NCBI RefSeq assembly: GCF_000189535.1
Contig: NC_015145.1
Coordinates: 1,054,001 to 1,118,000, forward strand
DNA length: 64,000 nucleotides
Source: Pseudarthrobacter phenanthrenivorans Sphe3
Lineage (GTDB): Bacteria > Actinomycetota > Actinomycetes > Actinomycetales > Micrococcaceae
Reading direction: 5' to 3'
The first letter of the stretch is position 1. Each line of letters opens with the position of its first letter. The notes below the pieces were generated by a model. It ran no database searches, was not told where the DNA came from, and saw only the letters and a program-made list of their open reading frames with translations. This document shows, one piece after another, positions 37,721 through 45,732 of the stretch. The position numbers were made by a program, and so were the translations under genes.

Positions 37721-37958
37721 TGATTCCCCCAATTTTCAGTTCGCCGGAAGCGCGTGGTTCCGGATGACTAGGGAATCCTATAGGCCGGACGCCAGCCGGT
37801 GTCCCAGGTTTGGCTCAGTTTTTGCCGAGCTTCCGGCTCTCACGAGGAGCGCAATGCAGTTCCACGTGGAGCAGCATCGAGCCCCCGGCCGGTCACGCTG
37901 CTTGTCCACCTTCCGTGCCGAATAGACGCTGGTCACAAACAGGTGCGAGGGTGGACGG

Positions 37959-38696
37959 GTGAATGCCGAGATCAACTTCTATTTCGACCCGGTCTGCCCT
38001 TTCGCCTGGATGACCAGCAAGTGGGTGCGCATGGTGCAGGCGCAGCGCGGGTACACCGTGGACTGGCGGTTCATTTCGCTGCGCCAGATCAACGCGGCGG
38101 TCGATTACGACGCCCATTTCCCGCCTGAGTACGAGGCCGGACACACGGCCGGCCTCCGGCTTCTGCGCGTGGCGGCCAAGGCCCGTGGGGAGCATGGCCG
38201 CGAGTCGATTGCGCGGCTGTATGAGGCATTAGGGACGCACATCTTCGAAACCGCCCCGGGCACGGTCAACCTGCCTAGCGAGCGCGCGGTGCGTGAGCGG
38301 CGCGGGACGCACGAGTTCGTGGAGCCGATCCTCGCCGAAGCCGGCTTGCCCCTGGCGCTGGCGGACGCCCTGGACGACGAGTCCTGGGACCGGGAGATCC
38401 GGCAGGAGACCGATGAGGCGCTGGGTCTGACGGGCAAGGATGTGGGCACGCCCATCATCCATTTTGAGCCGCCCGCCGGGGTGGCCTTCTTCGGGCCGGT
38501 GATCAGCCGGCTGCCGGACGAAGAGTCCGCCGCCGAGCTGTGGGACCACGTGGTGGGCCTGGCACGGTTTCCCGGCTTCGCGGAGCTTAAGCGAAGCCTG
38601 CGTGAGCAGCCGCAGCTGCCCGCCTTCGGAGTCACCGCCGGTACAGTCGGCACGCAGGAAGACTGGCACGGCGGCAGCCGGCGGCAGAAGACGTGA
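37959..38696 (+). CDS. DsbA-family oxidoreductase (Rv2466c-like), copy A
   Basis: A 245-residue thioredoxin-fold protein of the DsbA/FrnE group: INFYFDPVCPFAWMTSKWV near the N-terminus, then an all-helical insertion and TPIIHFEPPAGVAFFGPVISRLP with the cis-Pro region. The active site is CPFA, not CPxC, so only one Cys remains; many actinobacterial mycothiol-linked members have CPWC. GTG start. A close copy is at 54159-54896. It may act as a mycothiol-dependent reductase. Confidence 0.85.
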   Translation: MNAEINFYFDPVCPFAWMTSKWVRMVQAQRGYTVDWRFISLRQINAAVDYDAHFPPEYEAGHTAGLRLLRVAAKARGEHGRESIARLYEALGTHIFETAPGTVNLPSERAVRERRGTHEFVEPILAEAGLPLALADALDDESWDREIRQETDEALGLTGKDVGTPIIHFEPPAGVAFFGPVISRLPDEESAAELWDHVVGLARFPGFAELKRSLREQPQLPAFGVTAGTVGTQEDWHGGSRRQKT

Positions 38697-38716
38697 CTCT
38701 CAGAAAGGATGAACCC

Positions 38717-39223
38717 ATGAACCAGAGCAGCCCCCGCCAGTACCAGGAGTCCGTTACGGTCCAGGCATCGGCTGAGAGGGTCTACGACTTGGTCTCGGAC
38801 ATCACCCGGACGGGCGAGTGGAGCCCGATCTGTAAAGCATGCTGGTGGGACGACGAGAACAGCGCGGGCCACATCGGTGCCTGGTTCACGGGGCGCAACG
38901 AACTGCCCCACCGGACCTGGGAGACGCGCTCGCAGGTGGTGGCCGCCGAGCGCGGCCGCGAGTTCGCCTGGGTGGTGGGCGGCAAGTTCGTCCGCTGGGG
39001 CTTCACCATGGCTCCGGCGGATGCCGGGACCACCCTGACCGAGTCTTGGGAATTCCTTCCGGACGGGATAGCCATGTTCGAGGAGAAGTTCGGTGACAAG
39101 GCGCCCGAGCAGATCGCTGACCGCACCCAGCAGGCGCTTCACGGCATCCCGGTAACGCTCGCCGCAATCAAGCAGATCGCCGAGTCCACCGCTGCACGCC
39201 AGGAGGCCGGGTCCCAGGACTGA
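38717..39223 (+). CDS. SRPBCC family protein, copy A
   Basis: A 168-residue helix-grip (START-like) protein: YQESVTVQASAERVYDLVSDITRTGEWSPICKACWWDD … HRTWETRSQVVAAERGREFAWVVGG … WGFTMAPADAGTTLTESWEFLP. This fold binds hydrophobic small molecules; no catalytic residues are evident. ATG at 38717 with AGAAAGGA; the in-frame start at 38693 would overlap the DsbA-family gene. It is co-transcribed with that gene. Copy B is at 54934. Confidence 0.88.
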   Translation: MNQSSPRQYQESVTVQASAERVYDLVSDITRTGEWSPICKACWWDDENSAGHIGAWFTGRNELPHRTWETRSQVVAAERGREFAWVVGGKFVRWGFTMAPADAGTTLTESWEFLPDGIAMFEEKFGDKAPEQIADRTQQALHGIPVTLAAIKQIAESTAARQEAGSQD

Positions 39224-39240
39224 ACTGGCCGTGCGGGGTG

Positions 39241-39270
39241 CCCCGCCGGCAGCCTGCGCTGCCGACGGGG
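39241..39270. terminator. Hairpin between convergent genes
   Basis: CCCCGCCGGCAG at 39241 pairs with CTGCCGACGGGG ending at 39270 (one mismatch, 6-base loop). It lies between the stops of the SRPBCC and ABM genes and can end both. Confidence 0.65.
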
Positions 39271-39277
39271 CGTGGGG

Positions 39278-39595
39278 CTACTCCACCGCGAGCTCCCCGA
39301 GCTTTGACCACCCGTCTACCTTGACGTTGACGATGTCCGGAGTCCGGGCCAGGTATGCCGGCAGTTTCGCCGTCGCCCTCTTGAAATGCTCCGACTGCAC
39401 GTGCTCACTGCCAGCCTCGTCATCACGGAACGCCTCGATCAGGACGTAGATGTTGGGGTCGGCCAGGGAGCGGGCCCACTCGAAGAACAGGCAGCCCTCC
39501 TCGGCGTTCGTGTTCTCAGTAAAGTCCCGGGAAATCTCCGGCCACGCGTCGGCGTGCTCCGGCTTCACCGAGAATTTTGCGGTAATGAAGATCAT
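39278..39595 (-). CDS. Antibiotic biosynthesis monooxygenase (ABM/YgiN-like) domain protein
   Basis: A 105-residue single ABM domain: MIFITAKFSVKPEHADAWPEISRDFTENTNAEEGCLFFEWARSLADPNIYVLIEAFRDDEAGSEHVQSEHF, with the conserved EGCLFFEW and SEHF blocks. Such small dimers are cofactor-free quinol monooxygenases or detoxify aldehydes. ATG with AGAGGACA upstream. It is the last gene of a four-gene leftward group (amidohydrolase, DUF59, alcohol dehydrogenase, ABM), 63 bases after the dehydrogenase. Confidence 0.88.
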   Translation of the reverse strand: MIFITAKFSVKPEHADAWPEISRDFTENTNAEEGCLFFEWARSLADPNIYVLIEAFRDDEAGSEHVQSEHFKRATAKLPAYLARTPDIVNVKVDGWSKLGELAVE

Positions 39596-39658
39596 CGGTT
39601 GTCCTCTATATAGAAGCTTCGTGCTGGCTGGGGCGAAACGGGTATCAGGGAGCGGGTA

Positions 39659-40693
39659 TCAGGGCACCAGGATGGCGCGGCCACGGACCTTGCCGGCGTC
39701 CAGGTCGCTGATGGCCTGCTGGAAATCATCCAGCTTGTACTTCTGGGTGTGCAGCGTGACAGCCCCGCGGGCAGCGAGCGACATGAGGTCCTGCAAGTCG
39801 TTGTAGGAACCCACGAGGTTGCCGATGATGTTGATTTCGGAGGAGATGATGTCGATGGTCGGCACGCTGATGTCCTCGCCGTAGCCCACCACGAAGTAGT
39901 CGCCGGCCTCCCGCAGCATTGCAATGCCCTCGGACGTCGCGCCGCCTTCACCCACGAAGTCGATCAGCACCTCGGCGCCGTTGCCGCCGGTGAGGGCGCG
40001 CACCTGTTCCACCTGCGTGCCGTCCGCGAGGACCCCTTCATCGGCTCCGATCGACTTCGCCAGTTCAAGGGCGGCCGGGTTGCGGTCCACCACAATGATC
40101 CGGCTCGGCGTGAGGGCCTTCAGCACCTGGATCCCGATGTGGCCCAGCCCGCCGGCGCCGATCACCACGCAGTTGTCCCGCGGCGTCAGCCGCTTGGCCG
40201 CTTTCGCCGCGGCGTGGTAGGCCGTTAGGCCGGCGTCCGCCAGGGCCGCCACGTCCGCCGGTTCCAGTGAATCGTCGATCTTCACCACGGACCGGGCGGA
40301 GGTGAGGAGGTACTCGGCGTACCCGCCGTGGGTGTCGATGCCGGGGAACCTGCTGTTCTCGCAGTGCACGTCGTCGCCTGAGCGGCAGGCGCGGCACAGG
40401 CCGCAGGTGATGAGCGGGTGCAGGATCACCTTGTCGCCTTCCTTGACGTTGGCGACTGCGCTGCCGACGGCGTGCACCCACCCCGCGTTCTCGTGGCCGA
40501 TGGTGTAGGGCAGCTGCACCTGGGACTTTTCGGCCCACTGGCCCTCGAGGATGTGCAGGTCCGTCCGGCACACACCGGCTCCGCCGATCCGGACCACGAC
40601 GTCCCAGGCCCCGGCCACTTCCGGAATGGGCGCCTCGGTCATTTTCAGGCCTTCGTGGTAGCCAACCACCTGGATGGCTCGCATGGTGTTCAT
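39659..40693 (-). CDS. NAD-dependent zinc alcohol dehydrogenase (PrmE/AdhP-like)
   Basis: A 344-residue medium-chain alcohol dehydrogenase. Zinc ligands GVCRTDLHILEGQW and IGHENAGWV; structural zinc CGLCRACRSGDDVHCEN; NAD fold VIGAGGLGHIGIQVLKAL. Similar enzymes sit in propane and 2-propanol pathways of actinobacteria. ATG 40693 overlaps the DUF59 stop by four bases and has AAGGAG upstream. It probably oxidises a short secondary or primary alcohol for the adjoining amidohydrolase/DUF59 pathway. Confidence 0.92.
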   Translation of the reverse strand: MNTMRAIQVVGYHEGLKMTEAPIPEVAGAWDVVVRIGGAGVCRTDLHILEGQWAEKSQVQLPYTIGHENAGWVHAVGSAVANVKEGDKVILHPLITCGLCRACRSGDDVHCENSRFPGIDTHGGYAEYLLTSARSVVKIDDSLEPADVAALADAGLTAYHAAAKAAKRLTPRDNCVVIGAGGLGHIGIQVLKALTPSRIIVVDRNPAALELAKSIGADEGVLADGTQVEQVRALTGGNGAEVLIDFVGEGGATSEGIAMLREAGDYFVVGYGEDISVPTIDIISSEINIIGNLVGSYNDLQDLMSLAARGAVTLHTQKYKLDDFQQAISDLDAGKVRGRAILVP

Positions 40694-41505
40694 GGGTGGA
40701 TCTCCTTGACTGTGAACGGAAGCGGGTGGTGATGGTCGGCCGGCTCGGCTCCCTCGGGCCGATCTGTCTGGTCGGCGCCGGAGCCGGCGTAGCGTGTCCG
40801 CAGCAGGCCGCGGCAGAAGTGGGCATTGCCGTCAATGGAAATGCGGGTCGAACGGGCCCGGCGCAACGCCATCGGCACGTTGTCGGGAGGGTAGGGAATG
40901 CCGTTATGGTCTACGAGGACGACGGCGGCAGCTTCCGTCGGCAGCCCAAGCGCCGTCCGCCGTCGTACTAAAGCGTCCTTGGTCCGGCCGGCCGGCAGGT
41001 CACCCAGCCGCACCGTCCCGACGCTTTCTTCTGCCAGCGTGGGATCGGCCCGCAGCAGCTCGGTGAGGCAGCGCTCCATCGCGGCGGTGTGCGCTTTGCG
41101 GCGGAACGTCCACCGCAGCTCCTCCAGGCTGTGCTCGGCCTCGTGGCCGAAGGTGCCCTGGTATCCGGCGTCGGCCGCAAGACCGGCGTTGATCAGGGCG
41201 GAGTCGTGGTGGTCATCGAGCTCAACCACCACCGCCGCCACCCCGGGCAGCGCCGAGATCGCGTCCTTGCTGTCGGACGCCATCAGGTAGGCGAAGTTCG
41301 GCGAGCAGAATGACGTGGGCAGCCGCAGGTGCACGGTCACCACGGCGCCGGGCAGGGAACCGGTGATCTCGAGGGAACGGACGAAGCCCAGATCCGTGAT
41401 GGGCTCGTCCAGCTCCGGATCCAGCACGGCCCCCAGCGCCTGGCGGACGTCGTCGGCGGTCACCGCCACGTCCCGGACGGTGCGCTCCGTCAATGCCGCC
41501 GTCAT
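40690..41505 (-). CDS. DUF59/MIP18-like metal-sulfur cluster assembly protein
   Basis: A 271-residue protein whose first 100 residues are a DUF59 domain: DVRQALGAVLDPELDEPITDLGFVRSLEI … LPTSFCSPNFAYLMASDSKDAISALPGVAAVVVELDDH, with a reactive Cys in SFCSP. The remaining 170 residues are a conserved extension seen in the versions linked to di-iron monooxygenase clusters. Start and stop each overlap neighbours by four bases (ATGA), so it is tightly coupled to the amidohydrolase and the alcohol dehydrogenase. Likely helps mature a metal enzyme. Confidence 0.85.
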   Translation of the reverse strand: MTAALTERTVRDVAVTADDVRQALGAVLDPELDEPITDLGFVRSLEITGSLPGAVVTVHLRLPTSFCSPNFAYLMASDSKDAISALPGVAAVVVELDDHHDSALINAGLAADAGYQGTFGHEAEHSLEELRWTFRRKAHTAAMERCLTELLRADPTLAEESVGTVRLGDLPAGRTKDALVRRRTALGLPTEAAAVVLVDHNGIPYPPDNVPMALRRARSTRISIDGNAHFCRGLLRTRYAGSGADQTDRPEGAEPADHHHPLPFTVKEIHP

Positions 41506-42548
41506 GCCGCGCCTGCCAGGTCCGCACGTTCGGGCTGCCTCGGTCCTGTCTTTGTCTCGTCCGAGTTGGGGAGCTGGAGCTCTGCGGGCACCGGGATGTC
41601 GTACATTTTCGCCGCGTTCAGTCCCAGGATCTTTTTCTTCTGGTTCACGGTGAGCGGGGCGTATTCGGTCATGTCTTCCGGGATCTGGAAGTCAACGAAC
41701 CGCTCGATCAGCCAGCGGGGTGACCAGATGGCGTAGTCGCTGGAGAACTGGATGCGATCCTCGCCGATCCAGTAGATGAGCTCGCCCATGATCTGGGCGA
41801 AGTAGCGTGGCCGGGTGTGCATGAAGGGGATCGCGACGGCGAGGCCGCCGTGGACGTTGGGTTCCTGGGTGGCGATCCAGCAAAAGTCTTCCAGCCGGGG
41901 CAGGCCGACGTGCTCCACCACAAAGTTCAGGTCGGTGAAGTCTGAGGCGGCGTGGTCGACGTCGGCGACGTCGAAAGCGTCCCGGTCCAGTGGGCGGACG
42001 GTAGGGCCCTTGTGGATGTGGATGTTCTTGATGCCGAGCTTGCGGCACTCTTCGAAATACCGGTAGGACCAGGGATCGGAGAGCTTGTACCCGCGGGATT
42101 CGCCGCGCCATTCGGCGGTGTAGAGCTTCACCCCCTTGAACTTCATCTTCTCGTGGTCGGCGCGGAGCCGGTCAAGGCCGGCCTCGCCCTCGCGGGGGTC
42201 ATAACAGTGGTTGTAGGTGAGCTTGCCCGGATTTGCCGCGGCCAGGTTGTACGCCTCCTCCACCTGCGCGAAGCCGTTCTTGTAGAACGCGCCGAGATAG
42301 GCCGGCTGGAAGATCGCGTGGTCCACGTAGCCGTCCTGGAATAGATCCTTCATGAGGCGTTCGCCGCCCTGGTAAAGGAATTCCTCGTAGGACCAGTGTT
42401 CCTCCTCCGGTCCGAGGTTGCGGTGGTAGTCGTAGAAGCAGTCGATGAACTGCTTGGCCTGGACATTCCGCTGGTTCTCCGGGCGGGCGTCCCACAATGC
42501 GACGTGCGCGTCGACGATGAAGTAGTTCTCGCCGTCTTTGCTGTACAT
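41502..42548 (-). CDS. Amidohydrolase family protein (monooxygenase-cluster type)
   Basis: A 348-residue TIM-barrel hydrolase of the amidohydrolase-2 group. Metal-binding DAHVALWD replaces the usual DxHxH near the N-terminus; VKLYTAEW, IHIHKGPTVRPLD, NFVVEHVGLPRLEDFCWIA and FSSDYAIWSPRWLIERF carry the later His and Asp ligands. Homologues accompany MimABCD/PrmABCD di-iron monooxygenases and are thought to support their assembly or metal loading. ATG 42548 has GGAGGAG upstream. First gene of the leftward operon, divergent from an AcoR-like regulator. Confidence 0.88.
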   Translation of the reverse strand: MYSKDGENYFIVDAHVALWDARPENQRNVQAKQFIDCFYDYHRNLGPEEEHWSYEEFLYQGGERLMKDLFQDGYVDHAIFQPAYLGAFYKNGFAQVEEAYNLAAANPGKLTYNHCYDPREGEAGLDRLRADHEKMKFKGVKLYTAEWRGESRGYKLSDPWSYRYFEECRKLGIKNIHIHKGPTVRPLDRDAFDVADVDHAASDFTDLNFVVEHVGLPRLEDFCWIATQEPNVHGGLAVAIPFMHTRPRYFAQIMGELIYWIGEDRIQFSSDYAIWSPRWLIERFVDFQIPEDMTEYAPLTVNQKKKILGLNAAKMYDIPVPAELQLPNSDETKTGPRQPERADLAGAA

Positions 42549-42628
42549 ATCGTTCTCCTCCCCGCGACTGCCATAGTCGCGACAGGGACGACGCTACGGC
42601 CAAAAGGCACCTGTCAACCTGTGACCGG

Positions 42629-42645
42629 TGTCTCATTTTGAGACA
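42629..42645. promoter_or_regulatory. Perfect palindrome in the divergent promoter of the amidohydrolase operon
   Basis: TGTCTCA-TTT-TGAGACA, seven-base arms with a three-base centre, midway between the amidohydrolase start (42548) and the AcoR-like gene (42710). It is the likely operator for that regulator. Confidence 0.75.
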
Positions 42646-42709
42646 GGGTCGCATCGCCTTTTGAACCACCACGCCGTAATCTCGAATGACCAGGACAAGG
42701 AGGGCGGCG

Positions 42710-44212
42710 ATGGTGCCGGACCAGAACGTTCCCGTCCCGCGGCCGCAGGCCGGCGGGCCGGAAGGCATGATGACCACTGTCTCAAGACGCCTTCTTGCCT
42801 CATGGCAGCGCAGTGAAGGATACGGCGTCTCGGCCGAGGCCATCGACCCCGTCTGGGCCGGGTCCGTGGCCGGTGACTCGCTGTTCTACCAGTGCGGCCA
42901 GGAAGTGCTCACCAGCCTGCACCAAACGCTGGCCAACGAGCCGCTGAGCCTGATGCTCACCGACGCCAACGGGCTGGTTCTCAACCGCTTCAGTGGCGAC
43001 ACCTCACTGCTGCGGGCACTCGACAAGGTCCATCTGGCTCCCGGTTTTGCCTTTTCCGAGCGGGAAGCGGGAACCAGCGGGCTGGGGATGGCGCTGGCGG
43101 ACCGGACACCGAGCCTGGTCCGTGCCGAGGAACACTACAGCGCAAGCCTCCGGACGTACACCTGCGCTGCCGTGCCCGTGATAGATCCCCTCAGCGGACG
43201 CCTTGAGGGCAGCGTGAACATCACCACCTGGTCCAAGTCTTCGCCCGAGTTGCTCCTGGCCCTGGCGCAGTCGGCGGCGAGCAACACCGCTGCCCTCATG
43301 CTCGCCAAGTCGGGTGGCCAGAGGCCGAAAGCGGGCCCCAAGGGCGGTGTATTCCGGGTGCAGCGGGGCCGGCTTGAGCCGGGTGCGGGAGCTCTGCGCG
43401 CCATGTCCCCGGACTGGACGGAGGCACTGGGCCGTGCGGCCTCAGCCCTGGGGGCAAACAGGGTGGTGGCCGCCGTCGGAGAACCGGGCTCCGGGCGCGT
43501 CACACTGGTGGGGCAGGCCATCCGCCAGGCGCGCCCCGGAAGCCGCATCCTGTGCGCAGCAGCTCCGGAGCCTGAAGACGTGGAGGCATGGTTGTCGCTC
43601 TGGACTCCCGAGCTGTCCAAGGCCGATACCGCCGTGATCGTGGAAAACGTTGACCTCCTGCCCGCCTGGGCAGCGCAGGAGTTGAGCACCCGGGCTGCTG
43701 CCGCGGTGCAATCGCTCCCTGCACCGGCCGGCAGCCCACCCGGAATCACCTGGGCCATGACCGCTGAGGACCTGGCCGCCGTCCCGCAGCCACTGGCCGC
43801 CATGGTGGAAACCGTGGTGCCGGTGCCTGCCCTGCGTGAACGGCCCGCTGACGTGATGCCCCTGGCACGGTACGCCGCACGCCAAACGCGCATGCGTGAC
43901 GTGGATTTCACGGCTGCTGCCGAACACGCGCTGACCGGCTATGGGTGGCCAGGCAACGTGGACGAACTTTTCACCATGGTCCAGGACGCGGCCATGCGCA
44001 CGGAAACCATCGATGTGCGGCATCTGCCCTCCCAGCTCGTGGGACGCACCGGACCGCACCTCACCCGGATCGAGGCCGTGGAGAGGGACGAGATCATCCG
44101 GTCTCTTTCCCGGCCCGGCATCACGGTGGCCGCGGCCGCCCATGAACTGGGACTGAGCAGGGCCACCATTTACCGCCGGATGGCCCGCCTGGGAATTACC
44201 GCGCCGAAGTGA
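42710..44212 (+). CDS. AcoR-like GAF/Fis regulator with degenerate AAA+ domain
   Basis: A 500-residue activator: N-terminal RRLLASWQRSEGYGVS, GAF sensor (about 60-190: REAGTSGLGMALADRTPSLVRAEEHYSASLRTYTCAAVPVIDP), a central AAA+ remnant, and a C-terminal Fis helix-turn-helix (AAAAHELGLSRATIYRRMARLGI). The P-loop reads GEPGSGRVTLV, with Arg in place of the Lys, and the GAFTGA sigma-54 contact loop is missing. It is therefore a sigma-54-independent type, as usual in actinobacteria. ATG 42710 has AAGGAGG. It should activate the divergent amidohydrolase operon, presumably on an alcohol or ketone signal. Confidence 0.9.
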   Translation: MVPDQNVPVPRPQAGGPEGMMTTVSRRLLASWQRSEGYGVSAEAIDPVWAGSVAGDSLFYQCGQEVLTSLHQTLANEPLSLMLTDANGLVLNRFSGDTSLLRALDKVHLAPGFAFSEREAGTSGLGMALADRTPSLVRAEEHYSASLRTYTCAAVPVIDPLSGRLEGSVNITTWSKSSPELLLALAQSAASNTAALMLAKSGGQRPKAGPKGGVFRVQRGRLEPGAGALRAMSPDWTEALGRAASALGANRVVAAVGEPGSGRVTLVGQAIRQARPGSRILCAAAPEPEDVEAWLSLWTPELSKADTAVIVENVDLLPAWAAQELSTRAAAAVQSLPAPAGSPPGITWAMTAEDLAAVPQPLAAMVETVVPVPALRERPADVMPLARYAARQTRMRDVDFTAAAEHALTGYGWPGNVDELFTMVQDAAMRTETIDVRHLPSQLVGRTGPHLTRIEAVERDEIIRSLSRPGITVAAAAHELGLSRATIYRRMARLGITAPK

Positions 44213-44225
44213 GCCTGGTTCGGGG

Positions 44226-44972
44226 TCAGGCCCCGAGCCGGTCCGCCAGTCCAGTGATGTTTGACGCCACGAGGTCCCAGTCGCCTTCCGGGGCCAGGTC
44301 CGCCGTCTGGCCTGGCCCATATTCAGTGGGGCGGGCAATGAACGCCGTGGCCAGCCCGGACCCCCGGGCGGCCTGCAGGTCGTTGTTGTGGGCCGCCGCC
44401 AGCATCACCTCACCGGGATTGAGATCCAGAAATTCAACCGTCCGGAGGTAAGCCTGGGGCAGCGGCTTGTAGGCGCGCGTTATGTCCGAACCGATGATCA
44501 CATCCCACGGCAGGCCGGCGTTCCTGGCCATGTCCAGCAACAGTGAAGTGTTGCCGTTGGACAGCGGGCCCACGATGTAGTGGCGGCGGATGCCTGCCAG
44601 GCCCTCCACGCTGTCCGGCCACGGCGGCAGCCGGTGCCAGGATTTATTCAGCTCCTCCAGGCTCTCGCCGGGCAGCCGGTCCGGATCGATGCCGTACTGG
44701 CGCAGCGCCCGGTCCAGGTTTTCGCGGTGGAGCGTGTCCAGCTTCGTGAAGGTGCGCTGCCCGGAGCGGATGGCGTCCATGGCCGGCTGGTAGAGGGCCC
44801 GCCAGTGGCCGGCGAAGGCGTGCGCGTCAAGGGCAGCCCCGTGTGCCGCGGCGAAAGCCGCCACCTCCCTTGCCACGCCGGTGCGCCAGTCCACCACAGT
44901 CCCGAAGGTGTCGAAGAGGACGGCGCGCACGGGGCGCCCGGTGGATGGCGAACGGTAGGGCTCGAACCCCAT
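44226..44972 (-). CDS. Haloacid dehalogenase type II (HAD superfamily), copy A
   Basis: A 248-residue HAD hydrolase of the L-2-haloacid dehalogenase group: nucleophile motif AVLFDTFGTVVDWRTG, motif II VGPLSNGNTSLLLDMARNAGLPWD, motif III Lys in ITRAYKPLPQAY, and C-terminal MLAAAHNNDLQAARGSGLATAFIARP. ATG 44972 follows GGAAGGAG. It is convergent with the AcoR-like gene, 13 bases apart. The C-terminal half recurs as a fragment at 55500-55826. Confidence 0.92.
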   Translation of the reverse strand: MGFEPYRSPSTGRPVRAVLFDTFGTVVDWRTGVAREVAAFAAAHGAALDAHAFAGHWRALYQPAMDAIRSGQRTFTKLDTLHRENLDRALRQYGIDPDRLPGESLEELNKSWHRLPPWPDSVEGLAGIRRHYIVGPLSNGNTSLLLDMARNAGLPWDVIIGSDITRAYKPLPQAYLRTVEFLDLNPGEVMLAAAHNNDLQAARGSGLATAFIARPTEYGPGQTADLAPEGDWDLVASNITGLADRLGA

Positions 44973-45014
44973 GTGCTTTCTCCTTCCTGGCTGCCTCATG
45001 GTTAGTCTGGCAGC

Positions 45015-45635
45015 ATGCGAACTGATTTCAGTCCCTCAGCGACGTCCGCCCGTGATTTCTACCGGCTGCTCACCGCCGTGGTGGTGCCCCGGCCCATCGC
45101 CTGGGTTTCGAGCGTTTCCCCGGAGGGCATTGACAATGTGGCCCCGCACTCGTTCTTCACCGTAGCGTCAACCAATCCGCCCATCGTGCAGTTCACCTCG
45201 GTGGGGGAGAAGGATTCGCTCCGCAACATCACCGCGTCCGGAGAGTTTGTGGTCAACCTGGCCCCGGCCGCACTCCTGGAAGAGGTCAACGCCACCGGCA
45301 CCAACTTCCCGCCGCAGGTCAGTGAGTTCGACGCCGCCGGCCTGACCCGGGAGTCGAGCCTCACCGTGGCCGCGCCCCGCGTCAAGGAATCACCGGCGGT
45401 GCTCGAATGCCGCCTCCACTCCGTGCTGCCGATAGGGGACTCCACCCTGGTTTTCGGCGAAGTGACCCATGCCGCCGTGAGCGAAGCCGTACTCGATGGC
45501 AGCCACCCGCGGATCGACCTGCTGGAGCCACTGGCCCGGCTGGGGCTCGATGAATGGGGCACGCTCGGCGAAATCCAGGACCTCACCCGGATCCGTCTGA
45601 AGGACTGGCCGGGCCACTTCCGGCCCAAGGACTAG
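45015..45635 (+). CDS. Flavin reductase family protein (FMN-binding split barrel)
   Basis: A 206-residue flavin reductase-like protein: YRLLTAVVVPRPIAWVSSVSPEGIDNVAPHSFFTVASTNPPIVQFTSVGEKDSLRNITASGEFVVNLAP matches the FMN-binding barrel of DIM6/NTAB proteins. ATG at 45015; divergent from the dehalogenase gene, 42 bases apart. It could supply reduced flavin to a monooxygenase. Confidence 0.9.
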   Translation: MRTDFSPSATSARDFYRLLTAVVVPRPIAWVSSVSPEGIDNVAPHSFFTVASTNPPIVQFTSVGEKDSLRNITASGEFVVNLAPAALLEEVNATGTNFPPQVSEFDAAGLTRESSLTVAAPRVKESPAVLECRLHSVLPIGDSTLVFGEVTHAAVSEAVLDGSHPRIDLLEPLARLGLDEWGTLGEIQDLTRIRLKDWPGHFRPKD

Positions 45636-45682
45636 GGCCAGCCGTCGCGCGCTGCCGGGAATGGGAGTTGCCGGGGAATGGA

Positions 45683-45712
45683 AAAGGGACGCCCTGGCGA
45701 GGACGTCCCTTT
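45683..45712. terminator. Bidirectional hairpin terminator
   Basis: AAAGGGACG and CGTCCCTTT around a 12-base loop, between the stops of the flavin reductase and the MatC-like gene. The A-run and T-run on the flanks make it usable from both strands. Confidence 0.75.
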
Positions 45713-45732
45713 CCCTTTCAGCCCGGGGCTCT

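Larger units (their letters stand above)
37145..39223. repeat. Duplicated block, copy A (HNH, DsbA-family, SRPBCC)
   Basis: The three genes here recur in the same order and orientation at 53539-55434 with long identical DNA stretches. The peptidase-like gene (30920) and the gntR remnant (30294) belong to the same duplication but are separated here by 5.4 kb of other genes. Confidence 0.9.
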
